From the NCBI GenBank assembly GCA_011389935.1, contig JAABTJ010000003.1, forward strand, positions 82,050-146,049: DNA of 64,000 nt, read 5' to 3'. Below are positions 45,101 through 52,341 of this stretch, in pieces. This DNA is from Desulfobacteraceae bacterium. GTDB lineage: Bacteria; Desulfobacterota; Desulfobacteria; Desulfobacterales; Desulfosalsimonadaceae. The notes beneath the pieces were generated by a model that did not search any database, was not told the DNA's origin, and saw only the letters and a list, made by a program, of their open reading frames with translations. The position numbers and the translations under genes were made by a program. Each line of letters starts with the position of its first letter. Position 1 is the first letter of the stretch.

Positions 45101-45239
45101 TATCCAGATCGAAATGGAGGACGTTGAAACGCGGATTTCCGATTTCCGGGAGGTCGAGCGTGGATTTGATGCCGAGGAGGCCCACTTTGAAGCAAGGCGG
45201 TGCCTGAGGTGCGATCTTGAAAAAGAGAGGAGTGAATAA
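42105..45239 (+). CDS. NuoF-like NADH/FMN subunit fused to a GltD/NfnB-like FAD oxidoreductase
   Basis: 1044 residues. An N-terminal [2Fe-2S] thioredoxin-like domain (CMTGC..CHGFC, 31-71) leads to NuoF with the NADH/FMN motif LRGRGGAGFPTG (about 183), GAGAFVCGEETAL and the N3 cluster CGKCAPC (about 474). A DPYD/GltD-type [4Fe-4S] domain follows (CQHACPAG, CGRICIHPCEFKCRRG, about 563-615). The FAD fold has VAVVGAGPAG (about 655) and the NAD(P) site VVIGGGNVAMD (about 789), ending EARRCLRC. Two flavins and two nucleotide sites in one chain suggest electron bifurcation or a pyridine-nucleotide switch. AAGGAGG precedes the ATG. Its stop overlaps metV (TAATG). Confidence 0.9.
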   Translation: MKKLTSIGQLEWFRNKILSESGRKRIEVHVCMTGCRAYGAAAVRDALAEAVTARGMDEEVEIRSTGCHGFCAKAPVVAIEPLGVQYQEVDPADATEIVDKTLKHNQLIERLAYQDPKSGQYVYYRNQIPFYQKQLRRVLANCGRIDPTKIEHYIAAGGYKALVKALSKMTPEAVIEEMVASKLRGRGGAGFPTGIKWRFARQTESWPKYVVCNADEGDPGAFMDRAILEGDPHAVIEGMIIGGYAMGAEYGILYVREEYPIAVEHLNIALTQCEALGLTGKNILNTGFNFELSIKMGAGAFVCGEETALMASIEGKRGMPRPRPPFPAQAGVDGKPTNINNVETLANVPLIIKNGSGWYTEVGTEASKGTKIFSLAGKVNNTGLVEVPIGTTIKEVVFEIGGGIPKGRQFKAVQMGGPAGGCVPSRFMNLPIDYDTIQRIGAIMGSGGMVVLDENNCMVEIARFFLNFTQSESCGKCAPCRLGTTQLLETLTAITDGRGHIEDIDSIKSIGNTMTEASLCGLGQASPKPALSTLKYFEDEYREHIHEHRCAGAVCDSMVISACQHACPAGIDVPNYVAAIGQGDYKAAVDIIRERNPFPAVCGRICIHPCEFKCRRGELDDPVAIRALKRFASDWYYEKYGAKCAPFPVVRPEKVAVVGAGPAGLTCAYFLAQMGYETTVYEAQSVGGGMLGIAVPEFRLPRRIIELEINYIENAGVKIHYNAPIDANHTVNDLMKEGFSAVFISAGAQASKRIGIPGEEEDIEGLYYGLNFLRDLRLDSGLRLSGRTVVIGGGNVAMDVSRTALRAGSEDVQLFCLEARDEMPAWEKEVEETAEEGVILNPSWSPSHIEHENGKIKGIGFTRCVNVFDQEGRFNPECDFEETQFVEADNVIISIGQAPDMSFLPEDSRLERALWGSLAVDENTLSTNVPGVFAGGDFTTGPTFVIRAIASGRRAAIAIDRYLAGDRSRIQILDEKSRFMQDTGLALDEEEGETQDKPRIQIEMEDVETRISDFREVERGFDAEEAHFEARRCLRCDLEKERSE

Positions 45240-45889
45240 TGATACGGTCCATCACCCAACAAAAGCCCATCGAGGAAATTGAGCGCCTGCTTGAAGGGAT
45301 GGGCAGAATCTTTATTATCGGCTGCGGTACGTGTACCACGCTGACCCGCACCGGCGGCGCTCCTGAGGTCGAAGAAATGAGCAGAACCCTGTCTGAAAAA
45401 GGCAAGGTGATTACCGGGACGACGGTCGTACCCGTGGCCTGCGACAACCTGACCCCCCAGATTCTGAACGACCACGGAAGCCGCATAAACCAGGCCGACG
45501 CGCTTTTGGTCATGTCGTGCGCCTTCGGGGTGCAGACCATCGGCAGCCAACTGGGCGCCATGGTCATTCCGGCGCAGGACACGCTCTTTATCGGCAAGGA
45601 AAAGGCCGGCGGCGGCTTCAACGAAATCTGCATCCAGTGCGGCACCTGCATCATCGGCGAAACCGGCGGCATATGCCCGGTCACAACCTGCCACAAAGGG
45701 CTGGTCAACGGCCCGTGCGGCGGGACCAATGGAGGCAAGTGCGAAATCGATTCGAACAAGGACTGCGCCTGGACGATGATCTACAATCGGCTAAGCGAAC
45801 AGGGTCGCCTCGATGCCATGCGGAAATACCAGAAGCCCAGAAACCATCTGGGCGAACCGAAACCCGGAAAATACGATATTCCGGTATAA
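45239..45889 (+). CDS. metV: MetV, methylene-tetrahydrofolate reductase C-terminal-type Fe-S/Zn subunit
   Basis: A 216-residue MetV-family protein (MTHFR C-terminal domain). It has IIGCGTCTTL near the N-terminus and a Cys-rich C-terminal part: CIQCGTCIIGETGGICPVTTC, NGPCGG and GGKCEIDSNKDCAW (each shown in part). In acetogens MetV pairs with MetF and carries iron-sulfur or zinc centres that wire the flavin to other electron carriers. Start overlaps the previous stop by one base, with GAGAGGAG upstream. It precedes metF by 53 bases. Confidence 0.9.
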   Translation: MIRSITQQKPIEEIERLLEGMGRIFIIGCGTCTTLTRTGGAPEVEEMSRTLSEKGKVITGTTVVPVACDNLTPQILNDHGSRINQADALLVMSCAFGVQTIGSQLGAMVIPAQDTLFIGKEKAGGGFNEICIQCGTCIIGETGGICPVTTCHKGLVNGPCGGTNGGKCEIDSNKDCAWTMIYNRLSEQGRLDAMRKYQKPRNHLGEPKPGKYDIPV

Positions 45890-45942
45890 AACCGCACAAG
45901 CGTCTATTTTAAATATCTTTTTGATGAGGAAAGGATGATCTC

Positions 45943-46827
45943 ATGACGTCCGCATTCAAAAAAGCGCTCGATTCCGGGAAGTTCGTCGTAACCTCGGAAG
46001 TGGCGCCGCTGAAAGGCACCAACACGGAAAAGTTCGTCCATCACGTGGAACTCCTCAAGGACAAGGTCGACGCCATGAACGTGACCGATCACCAGAGTTC
46101 GGTCATGCGTTTTCCTTCTTTGGGAGGCGCGCTTTTGGTCAAGGAACACGGCGGGGAACCGATACTCCAGATGACCTGCCGGGACCGCAACCGCCTGGCC
46201 CTGCAGGCGGACCTGCTTTTCGCCCACAGCCGCGGCATCAACAACGTCCTTTGCCTTACCGGGGACTCCGTGATGCTGGGGGACCACAAGGAGGCCAAGG
46301 GCGTCTTCGACCTCGAATCCAGCCAGCTGATTAAAACCATCCGCACCATGGAGCGCGGCAAGGACCTGGCGGGCAACGACCTGGACGGCGACATCAAGAT
46401 GTGCGCCGGGGCCATTGTCACACCGGAGGCGGACCCCATCGAACCCCAGCTGATCAAGTTCGAAAAGAAAATCGAGGCGGGGGCCGAGTTCATTCAGACG
46501 CAGGCCGTCTACGACCTGGACAATTTCAAGTCGTTCATGGACTATGCCCGCGGCTTCGACGTCAAGATCCTGGCGGGCGTCATCCTGCTGACGTCCGCCG
46601 GAATGGCCCGGTTCATGAACAAGAATGTGGCGGGCGTGATGGTCCCTCAGACCCTGATCGACGAGATGGCCGCCGCACCCAAGGGGGGCGCCCTTAAAAA
46701 GGGGATCGAGATCGCGGGGCGGATGATCCACCGGATCAAGGAGGAACAAATCTGTGACGGCGTCCACATCATGGCCATTGGCAAGGAAGACGTGGTGCCC
46801 GACATCATGGCGGCCGCCGGCCTGTAG
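45943..46827 (+). CDS. metF: methylenetetrahydrofolate reductase
   Basis: A 294-residue FAD enzyme with the catalytic Glu in VVTSEVAPLKG, the flavin loop CLTGDSVMLGDH and the folate Gln in EFIQTQAVYD (about residue 187). The C-terminal CDGVHIMAIGKED closes the barrel. It interconverts 5,10-methylene- and 5-methyl-tetrahydrofolate, a step of the Wood-Ljungdahl pathway and of methionine synthesis. Short prokaryotic form, without a regulatory domain. AAAGGATG precedes the ATG. Last gene of the cluster; a GC-rich hairpin overlaps its stop. Confidence 0.94.
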   Translation: MTSAFKKALDSGKFVVTSEVAPLKGTNTEKFVHHVELLKDKVDAMNVTDHQSSVMRFPSLGGALLVKEHGGEPILQMTCRDRNRLALQADLLFAHSRGINNVLCLTGDSVMLGDHKEAKGVFDLESSQLIKTIRTMERGKDLAGNDLDGDIKMCAGAIVTPEADPIEPQLIKFEKKIEAGAEFIQTQAVYDLDNFKSFMDYARGFDVKILAGVILLTSAGMARFMNKNVAGVMVPQTLIDEMAAAPKGGALKKGIEIAGRMIHRIKEEQICDGVHIMAIGKEDVVPDIMAAAGL

Positions 46828-46837
46828 GTCGGCGGCC
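46812..46837 (+). terminator. hairpin at the end of the metF operon
   Basis: GGCCGCCG (46812-46819) pairs with CGGCGGCC (46830-46837) across a 10-base loop that contains the metF stop, followed by gggttt. The weak T-run makes termination only possible. Confidence 0.4.
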
Positions 46838-46893
46838 GGGTTTCAGCGGAAAGCGGCAGGCCCGCGGAAGTCCGGGCCGGGATGGCGGCTTGG

Positions 46894-47502
46894 TTATATC
46901 TTCCCTGAAACCCCGAAGGCCTCCAGGACCAGCCACGTCTTTACATCAAATGCAATGTCCCGCCTCGCGCATAAATCCCTTGCGTCTGCAGCGGACACAA
47001 AGACGGCTTCGATATCCTCTGCACTGCCGGCGGCGTGATCGGAAGGGGTCCCAACGCAGTCCGCGTACACCATGGCCACGGATTCATCGGTGAGGCCCGA
47101 TGACGAGTAAATGGGCGGACTGACCCGGCGGATCCGGGCCAGCGCCAGGCCGGTCTCCTCGTAAAGCTCCCTTTCCGCGCAGGCTTCTATGCTTTCCCCC
47201 TCGTCCACCAGCCCTGCGGGGAACCCGTACAGCCAGCCGGCCAGCGGAATCCGGAATTCCTTTATAATGACAAGCCTGCCGGAGGTTTCATGAAACGCAA
47301 CGATGACGACCGCATCGGGCGCATCGAAGCGGCCGGTTTCCGCCTTTGGCGGATCGCTGCGGGAGGCGTATGACCACGTTTTTTCCCGGCCGATTTTGTC
47401 CCGGTAGCGCATTTCATAAAGATTGACGAATTTTTCGTTTGTTATCCGGCCGACCGTGAGGATTTCTATCGGCTGGTTCTTTTGCCCCTCAGAATGCTGC
47501 AT
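46894..47502 (-). CDS. Nudix hydrolase, ADP-ribose pyrophosphatase-like
   Basis: A 202-residue Nudix protein. The Nudix box is complete: GLVDEGESIEACAERELYEE with TGL following, that is G-5x-E-7x-RE-x2-EE. A GWLYGFPAG segment just before the box is typical of ADP-ribose pyrophosphatases. An SSSGLTDESVAMVYAD loop follows. It likely hydrolyses a nucleoside diphosphate-sugar or related compound. Converges on metF with 66 bases between. Confidence 0.87.
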   Translation of the reverse strand: MQHSEGQKNQPIEILTVGRITNEKFVNLYEMRYRDKIGREKTWSYASRSDPPKAETGRFDAPDAVVIVAFHETSGRLVIIKEFRIPLAGWLYGFPAGLVDEGESIEACAERELYEETGLALARIRRVSPPIYSSSGLTDESVAMVYADCVGTPSDHAAGSAEDIEAVFVSAADARDLCARRDIAFDVKTWLVLEAFGVSGKI

Positions 47503-47674
47503 AACAATCCGCCTTTCTTCGTTTTACACGCATACGGGTTGAGCGAATAATTACCATCAATGATGTCAGGGTGTTTTACGGTTGTCAAACGGACACTTTT
47601 TCATTACAGTACAACAGCAAGCAAACTCGCTGATGGTTGCAGTAAATGAACATATAAATGAACCGGAGGGAAAA

Positions 47675-48439
47675 ATGAAGGCCAAAGCGATACTGGGGAT
47701 ACTGGCATTACTGTCGATCTGCACTGCGGCGTACGCCCAGGACGGAACAAAAGGGGATATCCGGCTCTTCCAGAGCTTTTTTGAAGACGCGCACATTACG
47801 CCTGACCCCTACATCGACACGGAGTTCGATTACAGCTACTACGACTTCGATAGAGGCAATTTTGATCTCTACCAGCTTGGCGTGCGGGGCGGCATGGCGA
47901 TCGATCCGAAAACAGAGCTTCACGCCCGGCTTGGACTCGTTCATGCGGACCCTGGAATGGTTCATGCCAACCGTGGAAGAGGCTCGGAAACCAGCCTTTC
48001 GGACCTGTATCTCGGCGGCCGCCACCTATTCTTTGACGAGGAAACCAAAATATCCGCAGGCGGGTTTGTCACCCTGCCTACCGGCCGGGAGGAAACCGGG
48101 GAAGACAATTTAGATATCGGTGCTTATTCGGCGCTCCGGCATCCCCTGACCAGCGAAGTTGTCCTGACGGGCACGATCGGCATGTTATATACGGAAAAAT
48201 ACGACAAGGACCACGAAACCATCCTGCGCCTGGCCGGCGGCGCCATTTACCAGCACAACGAAGATTTGTCTTTTATCGGCGAAGGGGTTGTCAAGAGCCG
48301 GTATGACTACATGCTTCTTTCCGGCGGCGTCGATTACAAGTTCGACCGGAAAAGCAGCATCCGGGGAGCCATGGGCGTCGGCGTGGACGACGATGCGCCG
48401 GATTTCCAGATGCTGCTCAGCTTCTTTTTCATGTTTTAA
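47675..48439 (+). CDS. predicted outer-membrane beta-barrel protein with signal peptide
   Basis: 254 residues. A signal peptide (MKAKAILGILALLSICTAAYA, cleavage after AYA) precedes a region of alternating amphipathic strands: FDLYQLGVRGGMAI, TELHARLGLVHAD, TKISAGGFVTLPTG, VVLTGTIGMLYTEKY, DYMLLSGGVDYKF. It ends in Phe (FFFMF), the usual outer-membrane insertion signal. GGAGGG lies before ATG 47675; an in-frame extension to 47582 has no support. Family not recognised; it resembles transporter-like porins. It stands alone. Confidence 0.78.
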   Translation: MKAKAILGILALLSICTAAYAQDGTKGDIRLFQSFFEDAHITPDPYIDTEFDYSYYDFDRGNFDLYQLGVRGGMAIDPKTELHARLGLVHADPGMVHANRGRGSETSLSDLYLGGRHLFFDEETKISAGGFVTLPTGREETGEDNLDIGAYSALRHPLTSEVVLTGTIGMLYTEKYDKDHETILRLAGGAIYQHNEDLSFIGEGVVKSRYDYMLLSGGVDYKFDRKSSIRGAMGVGVDDDAPDFQMLLSFFFMF

Positions 48440-48597
48440 CGGCGGCATAATTGACCGGGCGCCCCCGGTATGCACCGATGATCCGATCATCCTTTAGCAC
48501 GCGGTGGTCCGGGCTGGCCAAAAAAGCGGCACAACGCCATTGTATGGCATAAAGAGAACGTTTGCCGGACCCGTGATGGCCAAACCATTTATTTTTC

Positions 48598-48674
<77 letters not shown>

Positions 48675-48701
48675 AGGGCGGAAACGGAGAAAAAGGTATA
48701 A

Positions 48702-48777
48702 TGGGGTGAGTGATGGGACTTGAACCCACGGCCACCAGGGCCACAACCTGGCGCTCTACCAACTGAGCTACACCCAC
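48702..48777 (-). tRNA. tRNA-His (anticodon GTG)
   Basis: Minus-strand cloverleaf with acceptor GTGGGTG (one G-T pair), anticodon loop ttGTGgc, T-loop GGTTCAAGTCC, discriminator C and encoded CCA. A G stands at position -1 (48778), as needed for histidyl-tRNA synthetase recognition. Upstream of tRNA-Arg in the same transcript. Confidence 0.95.
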
Positions 48778-48901
48778 CATAACCTTTGAGAAATTGTAGA
48801 TACCAAATCGATCCATCTTTTGCAACAGGATTTTTACCCCTGCCGGACAAATCTGCCCCTCGGGCCCAAGCCGTTGCAAGGCTTTCCTGCAAAACTTATT
48901 A

Positions 48902-48930
48902 TTGACCCGATATCTGCTTTTGATTTAAAT
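48902..48930 (+). promoter_or_regulatory. candidate promoter for the small membrane protein-selB pair
   Basis: TTGACC (48902-48907), 17 bases, TTAAAT (48925-48930). A perfect TATAAT also occurs at 48939-48944 but without a matching -35. The region between the divergent tRNA-His and this gene is AT-rich. Confidence 0.45.
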
Positions 48931-48988
48931 ATTTTGTTTATAATCTGTTCAAGCATTTCTCAATGTCTGTCAAATCTTGGAGCCTGTC

Positions 48989-49159
48989 ATGCATGAAGTA
49001 TCCATGTTTATCATGCGGGTATGCCTGGGGGGGCTATTCGCATATGTAATCGCACGAATTTTCAGGCCCGAAGCGGATCTCGGTTTTATTTTCGGGATGA
49101 CCGCCTTTCTTGTTATCATGGCATATCTGCTGGAGTATTTGCGAACAAGAAACAAATAA
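48989..49159 (+). CDS. small two-helix membrane protein, 56 aa, upstream of selB
   Basis: Not recognised by family. Two hydrophobic segments (VSMFIMRVCLGGLFAYVIA and FGMTAFLVIMAYLLEYL) are separated by the charged loop RIFRPEADL; the tail RTRNK is basic. A TTGGAG ribosome site precedes the ATG. It ends 31 bases before selB, so it is probably co-transcribed. No function is inferred. Confidence 0.6.
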   Translation: MHEVSMFIMRVCLGGLFAYVIARIFRPEADLGFIFGMTAFLVIMAYLLEYLRTRNK

Positions 49160-49190
49160 CCAACCGGAATCGGAAGGGGTAGCCATACCA

Positions 49191-51107
49191 TTGAAGCAGA
49201 TCATTTTGGGCACTGCAGGGCATATCGACCACGGAAAGACCAGCCTCGTAAAAGCCATATCCGGCACGGACACCGACCGCCTGATCGAGGAAAAACGCCG
49301 CGGCATCACCATCGAGCTTGGATTTGCCGCCATTGGTCTGCCCAGCGGCCTGCATATCGGGGTTGTAGACGTTCCCGGCCATGAAAAATTCGTCAAAAAC
49401 ATGGTGGCCGGCGCAACAGGCATCGACGTGGTGGCCATGATCATTGCGGCGGACGAAGGGGTCATGCCCCAAACCCGCGAACATATGGAAATCTGTTCCC
49501 TGCTCGGCATCCATTACGGTTTCGTGGTGCTGACGAAGATCGACATGGTCGATGCGGAATGGCTGGAACTTGTAAAGGAAGACGTCACGGATTTCATGGA
49601 CAAAACGTTTCTGGAAGACTCGCCCATCGTTTCTGTGTCATCGGTTACCGGCGAAGGCATCGACGAAATGATTGCGGTCCTTGATGAATATTGCTCCGCC
49701 CTGCCGGAGCGCACCTCCACCGGATTGTTCCGGCTGCCTGTCGACCGGGTGTTTTCCATGAAAGGGTTCGGCACGGTGATCACCGGCACCCTGGTTTCCG
49801 GGAAGATCGCCAACGGGGAGGCGGTGATGATCTATCCCTCCGGAATCACATCCAAAATCCGGGGGCTTCAGGTACACGACAAAACCGTGGAGGAATCCGA
49901 AGCCGGCCTGCGCACGGCGGTCAATTTCCAGGGCATCGACCGGCATACCGTCAATCGCGGGGACGTACTTGCCCGGCCCGGTACCCTGATTTCCTCCTAC
50001 ATGATCGACGTACACCTTCAGCTGCTTGAAAGCAACGCGCGCCCCCTCAAAAACAGGGCGCGCGTCCGCCTTCACATCGGCACCAGCCAGGTACCGTGCA
50101 ACGTGATCCTGCTTGACCGCGAAAAGTTACATCCCGGCGAAAGCGCGCCGGCGCAGCTTCGCCTGGAAGAACCACTGGCATGCATGCGGGATGACCGTTT
50201 CGTGATCCGAAGCTACTCGCCTGTACGCACGCTGGGCGGCGGGGCCGTATTGAATCCCGCCCCACCGAAGCACAAACGATTTCGCAAGGATGTGGCAGAC
50301 CGCATGGAACGCCTCCGGGAACCCTCTCCCGAGGAACTGACTGCCCTGCACATCGAAATTGCCGCCTTCAGAGAGGTCTCCTTCCGGGAACTGATCGTTC
50401 TTACCAACCTGTCGGACAAAATGCTGGAAAACATCCTGCAGAAGCTGACGAGCCGCAAAACCGCCATACAGACCGAACGAACCGAGCGCCGGTTCATCCA
50501 TGTCAATACATTTGACGCTTTCAAGACCGGCGTCATCGATATCCTGACCCGTTATCACAAGAAAAACCCGTTAAAAGGGGGGATGTCGAAGGGGGAGCTG
50601 CGCAGCAAGTTCCCGGACATGAAAACCGACCGGTTGTTCAACCAGCTTCTCGGACTGATGATCAAGGCGGGGGAAGTGGAACAGGTGGAAGACAGCATCC
50701 GCCTTGCCGGGCACAAGGCAACCCTCCAGACCGACATGACGGAACTGAAAGAAAAGATCATGGGTCAATACACGGCGGCCGGGCTTCAACCCCCAACCTT
50801 CAAGGATCTTTGCAACAGCATCGGATCAGATCCTGCACAGACCCGGAACGTGCTCATGCACCTGGTGGAAGAGGGAAAACTGGTAAAAGTCAAAGAGGAC
50901 CTGTTTTTCAACAAAAACGACATTTCCGATCTGCAGGACCGCCTTGTGGCGTTTCTTACGAAGCACGGGGATATCGACACGCCCCAATTCAAGGAATTGA
51001 CCGGAACATCGAGAAAATACACGATTCCGCTTCTGGAGTATTTTGATGCCGCAAGCATCACCCTCAGGGTCGGCGATGTGCGAAAACTCAGGAGAAAACC
51101 TGTATAA
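49191..51107 (+). CDS. selB: selenocysteine-specific translation elongation factor SelB
   Basis: 638 residues from TTG 49191 (GGAAGGGG 11 bases upstream); an upstream in-frame ATG would overlap the small membrane-protein gene. The GTPase domain shows GTAGHIDHGKTSLVKA, RRGITIELGFA, DVPGHEKFVKNM and TKIDM. Beta-barrel domains II and III follow (VFSMKGFGTVITGTLVSG). Four winged-helix repeats at the C-terminus bind the SECIS hairpin. It brings Sec-tRNA to UGA codons, so this organism should translate selenoproteins, consistent with the TGA-containing peroxiredoxin at 13.2-13.9 kb. Its end overlaps hemW, convergently, by 20 bases. Confidence 0.96.
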   Translation: MKQIILGTAGHIDHGKTSLVKAISGTDTDRLIEEKRRGITIELGFAAIGLPSGLHIGVVDVPGHEKFVKNMVAGATGIDVVAMIIAADEGVMPQTREHMEICSLLGIHYGFVVLTKIDMVDAEWLELVKEDVTDFMDKTFLEDSPIVSVSSVTGEGIDEMIAVLDEYCSALPERTSTGLFRLPVDRVFSMKGFGTVITGTLVSGKIANGEAVMIYPSGITSKIRGLQVHDKTVEESEAGLRTAVNFQGIDRHTVNRGDVLARPGTLISSYMIDVHLQLLESNARPLKNRARVRLHIGTSQVPCNVILLDREKLHPGESAPAQLRLEEPLACMRDDRFVIRSYSPVRTLGGGAVLNPAPPKHKRFRKDVADRMERLREPSPEELTALHIEIAAFREVSFRELIVLTNLSDKMLENILQKLTSRKTAIQTERTERRFIHVNTFDAFKTGVIDILTRYHKKNPLKGGMSKGELRSKFPDMKTDRLFNQLLGLMIKAGEVEQVEDSIRLAGHKATLQTDMTELKEKIMGQYTAAGLQPPTFKDLCNSIGSDPAQTRNVLMHLVEEGKLVKVKEDLFFNKNDISDLQDRLVAFLTKHGDIDTPQFKELTGTSRKYTIPLLEYFDAASITLRVGDVRKLRRKPV

Positions 51108-52242
51108 ATTCCCCCGCGATGCTCTCCTGAAGCAGCATCCCCTCCAGGGTCAGACGGCATTTGTCCGCATCCGCAACCAAGTACTTCTTTTTTGCCAAAC
51201 GGTCGATAACCGCTTCAAACATATCGCAAAAATCCGTCTGGAACCGGCGGTTGAACTCGACGTAACCAATGCCGTCGGCCTTGCGCAATCCCAGATATAC
51301 CGCCTCCATCATCTGCTGCCGGATATCCAGGATCTCGGAGGATTCCACCGGGGATTTCCCCCCTTCCATTCGTCCGATGTAGCGGCGCACCGAGCGGACA
51401 TTCGCCTTGCGCACCGGCGGGGCATAGGAGTGGGCTGCGGGGCCCAGGCCCAGATACGGCCGGTTGTTCCAGTAGCCGGCGTTATGCAGCGAACGCAGGC
51501 CTGCGGATTTGGCAAAATTGGATATTTCGTAATGATCGTAGCCGTTTTGCACAAGCATGCGGGCAGTGGCCAAAAATAGCGACGCCTGCACCCGATCGCC
51601 CGGGACTTTGAACTGCCCGGCCTTCCGGGCATTGTCCATGACGGTGCCCGGCTCAAAGGTCAGCATGTAGCACGATATATGTGCAGGCCCGTAAGATACC
51701 GCCGTTTCGAGATCTTTTTGCCAGTTTTCAGGCGTTTGCCCGGGCAGTCCGTACATCAGATCGATCCCGATGTTGTCAAAACCGCCCTTTCCCGCCAGCT
51801 GCAGCGCTTTCACGGCATCCTTGCCGGTGTGAATCCTCCCCAGAAAAGACAGGTTGGCGTCATCAAACGACTGAATCCCGATGTTGATCCGATTGATCCC
51901 TCCCTTTCGAAGCGCTGCCAGCTGGTCTTTGGAGAGGGTTGCCGGATTGGCCTCGATGGTGATTTCAGCGGCATCCGAGATGGAAAACGTTTCATAAAGG
52001 GCCCCCATGATCCGCAAAACGGCCCGGGTATCCATTACCGTGGGGGTGCCGCCGCCGATATATACGGAATCGAATTCTACAGCCCCCCACGCTCCGCTGT
52101 TTCCTTCCATGCGTATTTCAGCGATCAGCGCATCGACAAACGCCGATGCCTGGGAAAGGTTCGACGTGGAATAAAAATCGCAGTACGGGCATTTGCGTAT
52201 GCAAAAGGGGATGTGGAGATATATTCCGGCTTTAGAAGACAC
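51088..52242 (-). CDS. hemW: HemW-like radical SAM protein (coproporphyrinogen III oxidase-like)
   Basis: About 384 residues from GTG 52242. The start GIYLHIPFCIRKCPYCDFYS contains CX3CX2C for the SAM cluster, as in HemW. Also typical are VYIGGGTPTVM, EANPATLSKDQL and GVDQ-like INIGIQSFDDANLSFLGR, plus a C-terminal HemN domain (GLGPAAHSY). HemW proteins are heme chaperones rather than true oxidases, and the short N-terminus without the HemN extension fits HemW. AGAGG lies 12 bases before the GTG. It follows the radical SAM gene at 52342 on the same strand by 99 bases. Confidence 0.87.
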   Translation of the reverse strand: MSSKAGIYLHIPFCIRKCPYCDFYSTSNLSQASAFVDALIAEIRMEGNSGAWGAVEFDSVYIGGGTPTVMDTRAVLRIMGALYETFSISDAAEITIEANPATLSKDQLAALRKGGINRINIGIQSFDDANLSFLGRIHTGKDAVKALQLAGKGGFDNIGIDLMYGLPGQTPENWQKDLETAVSYGPAHISCYMLTFEPGTVMDNARKAGQFKVPGDRVQASLFLATARMLVQNGYDHYEISNFAKSAGLRSLHNAGYWNNRPYLGLGPAAHSYAPPVRKANVRSVRRYIGRMEGGKSPVESSEILDIRQQMMEAVYLGLRKADGIGYVEFNRRFQTDFCDMFEAVIDRLAKKKYLVADADKCRLTLEGMLLQESIAGEFIQVFS

Positions 52243-52341
52243 TGCGTTCGTTATCCTCTCCGTGTCGGTATCGGTATCGCCGATAAAACCGTTACGACGC
52301 AACGTCCAAGGCCTCCGACTCACGGCATCCGCCCGATGACC

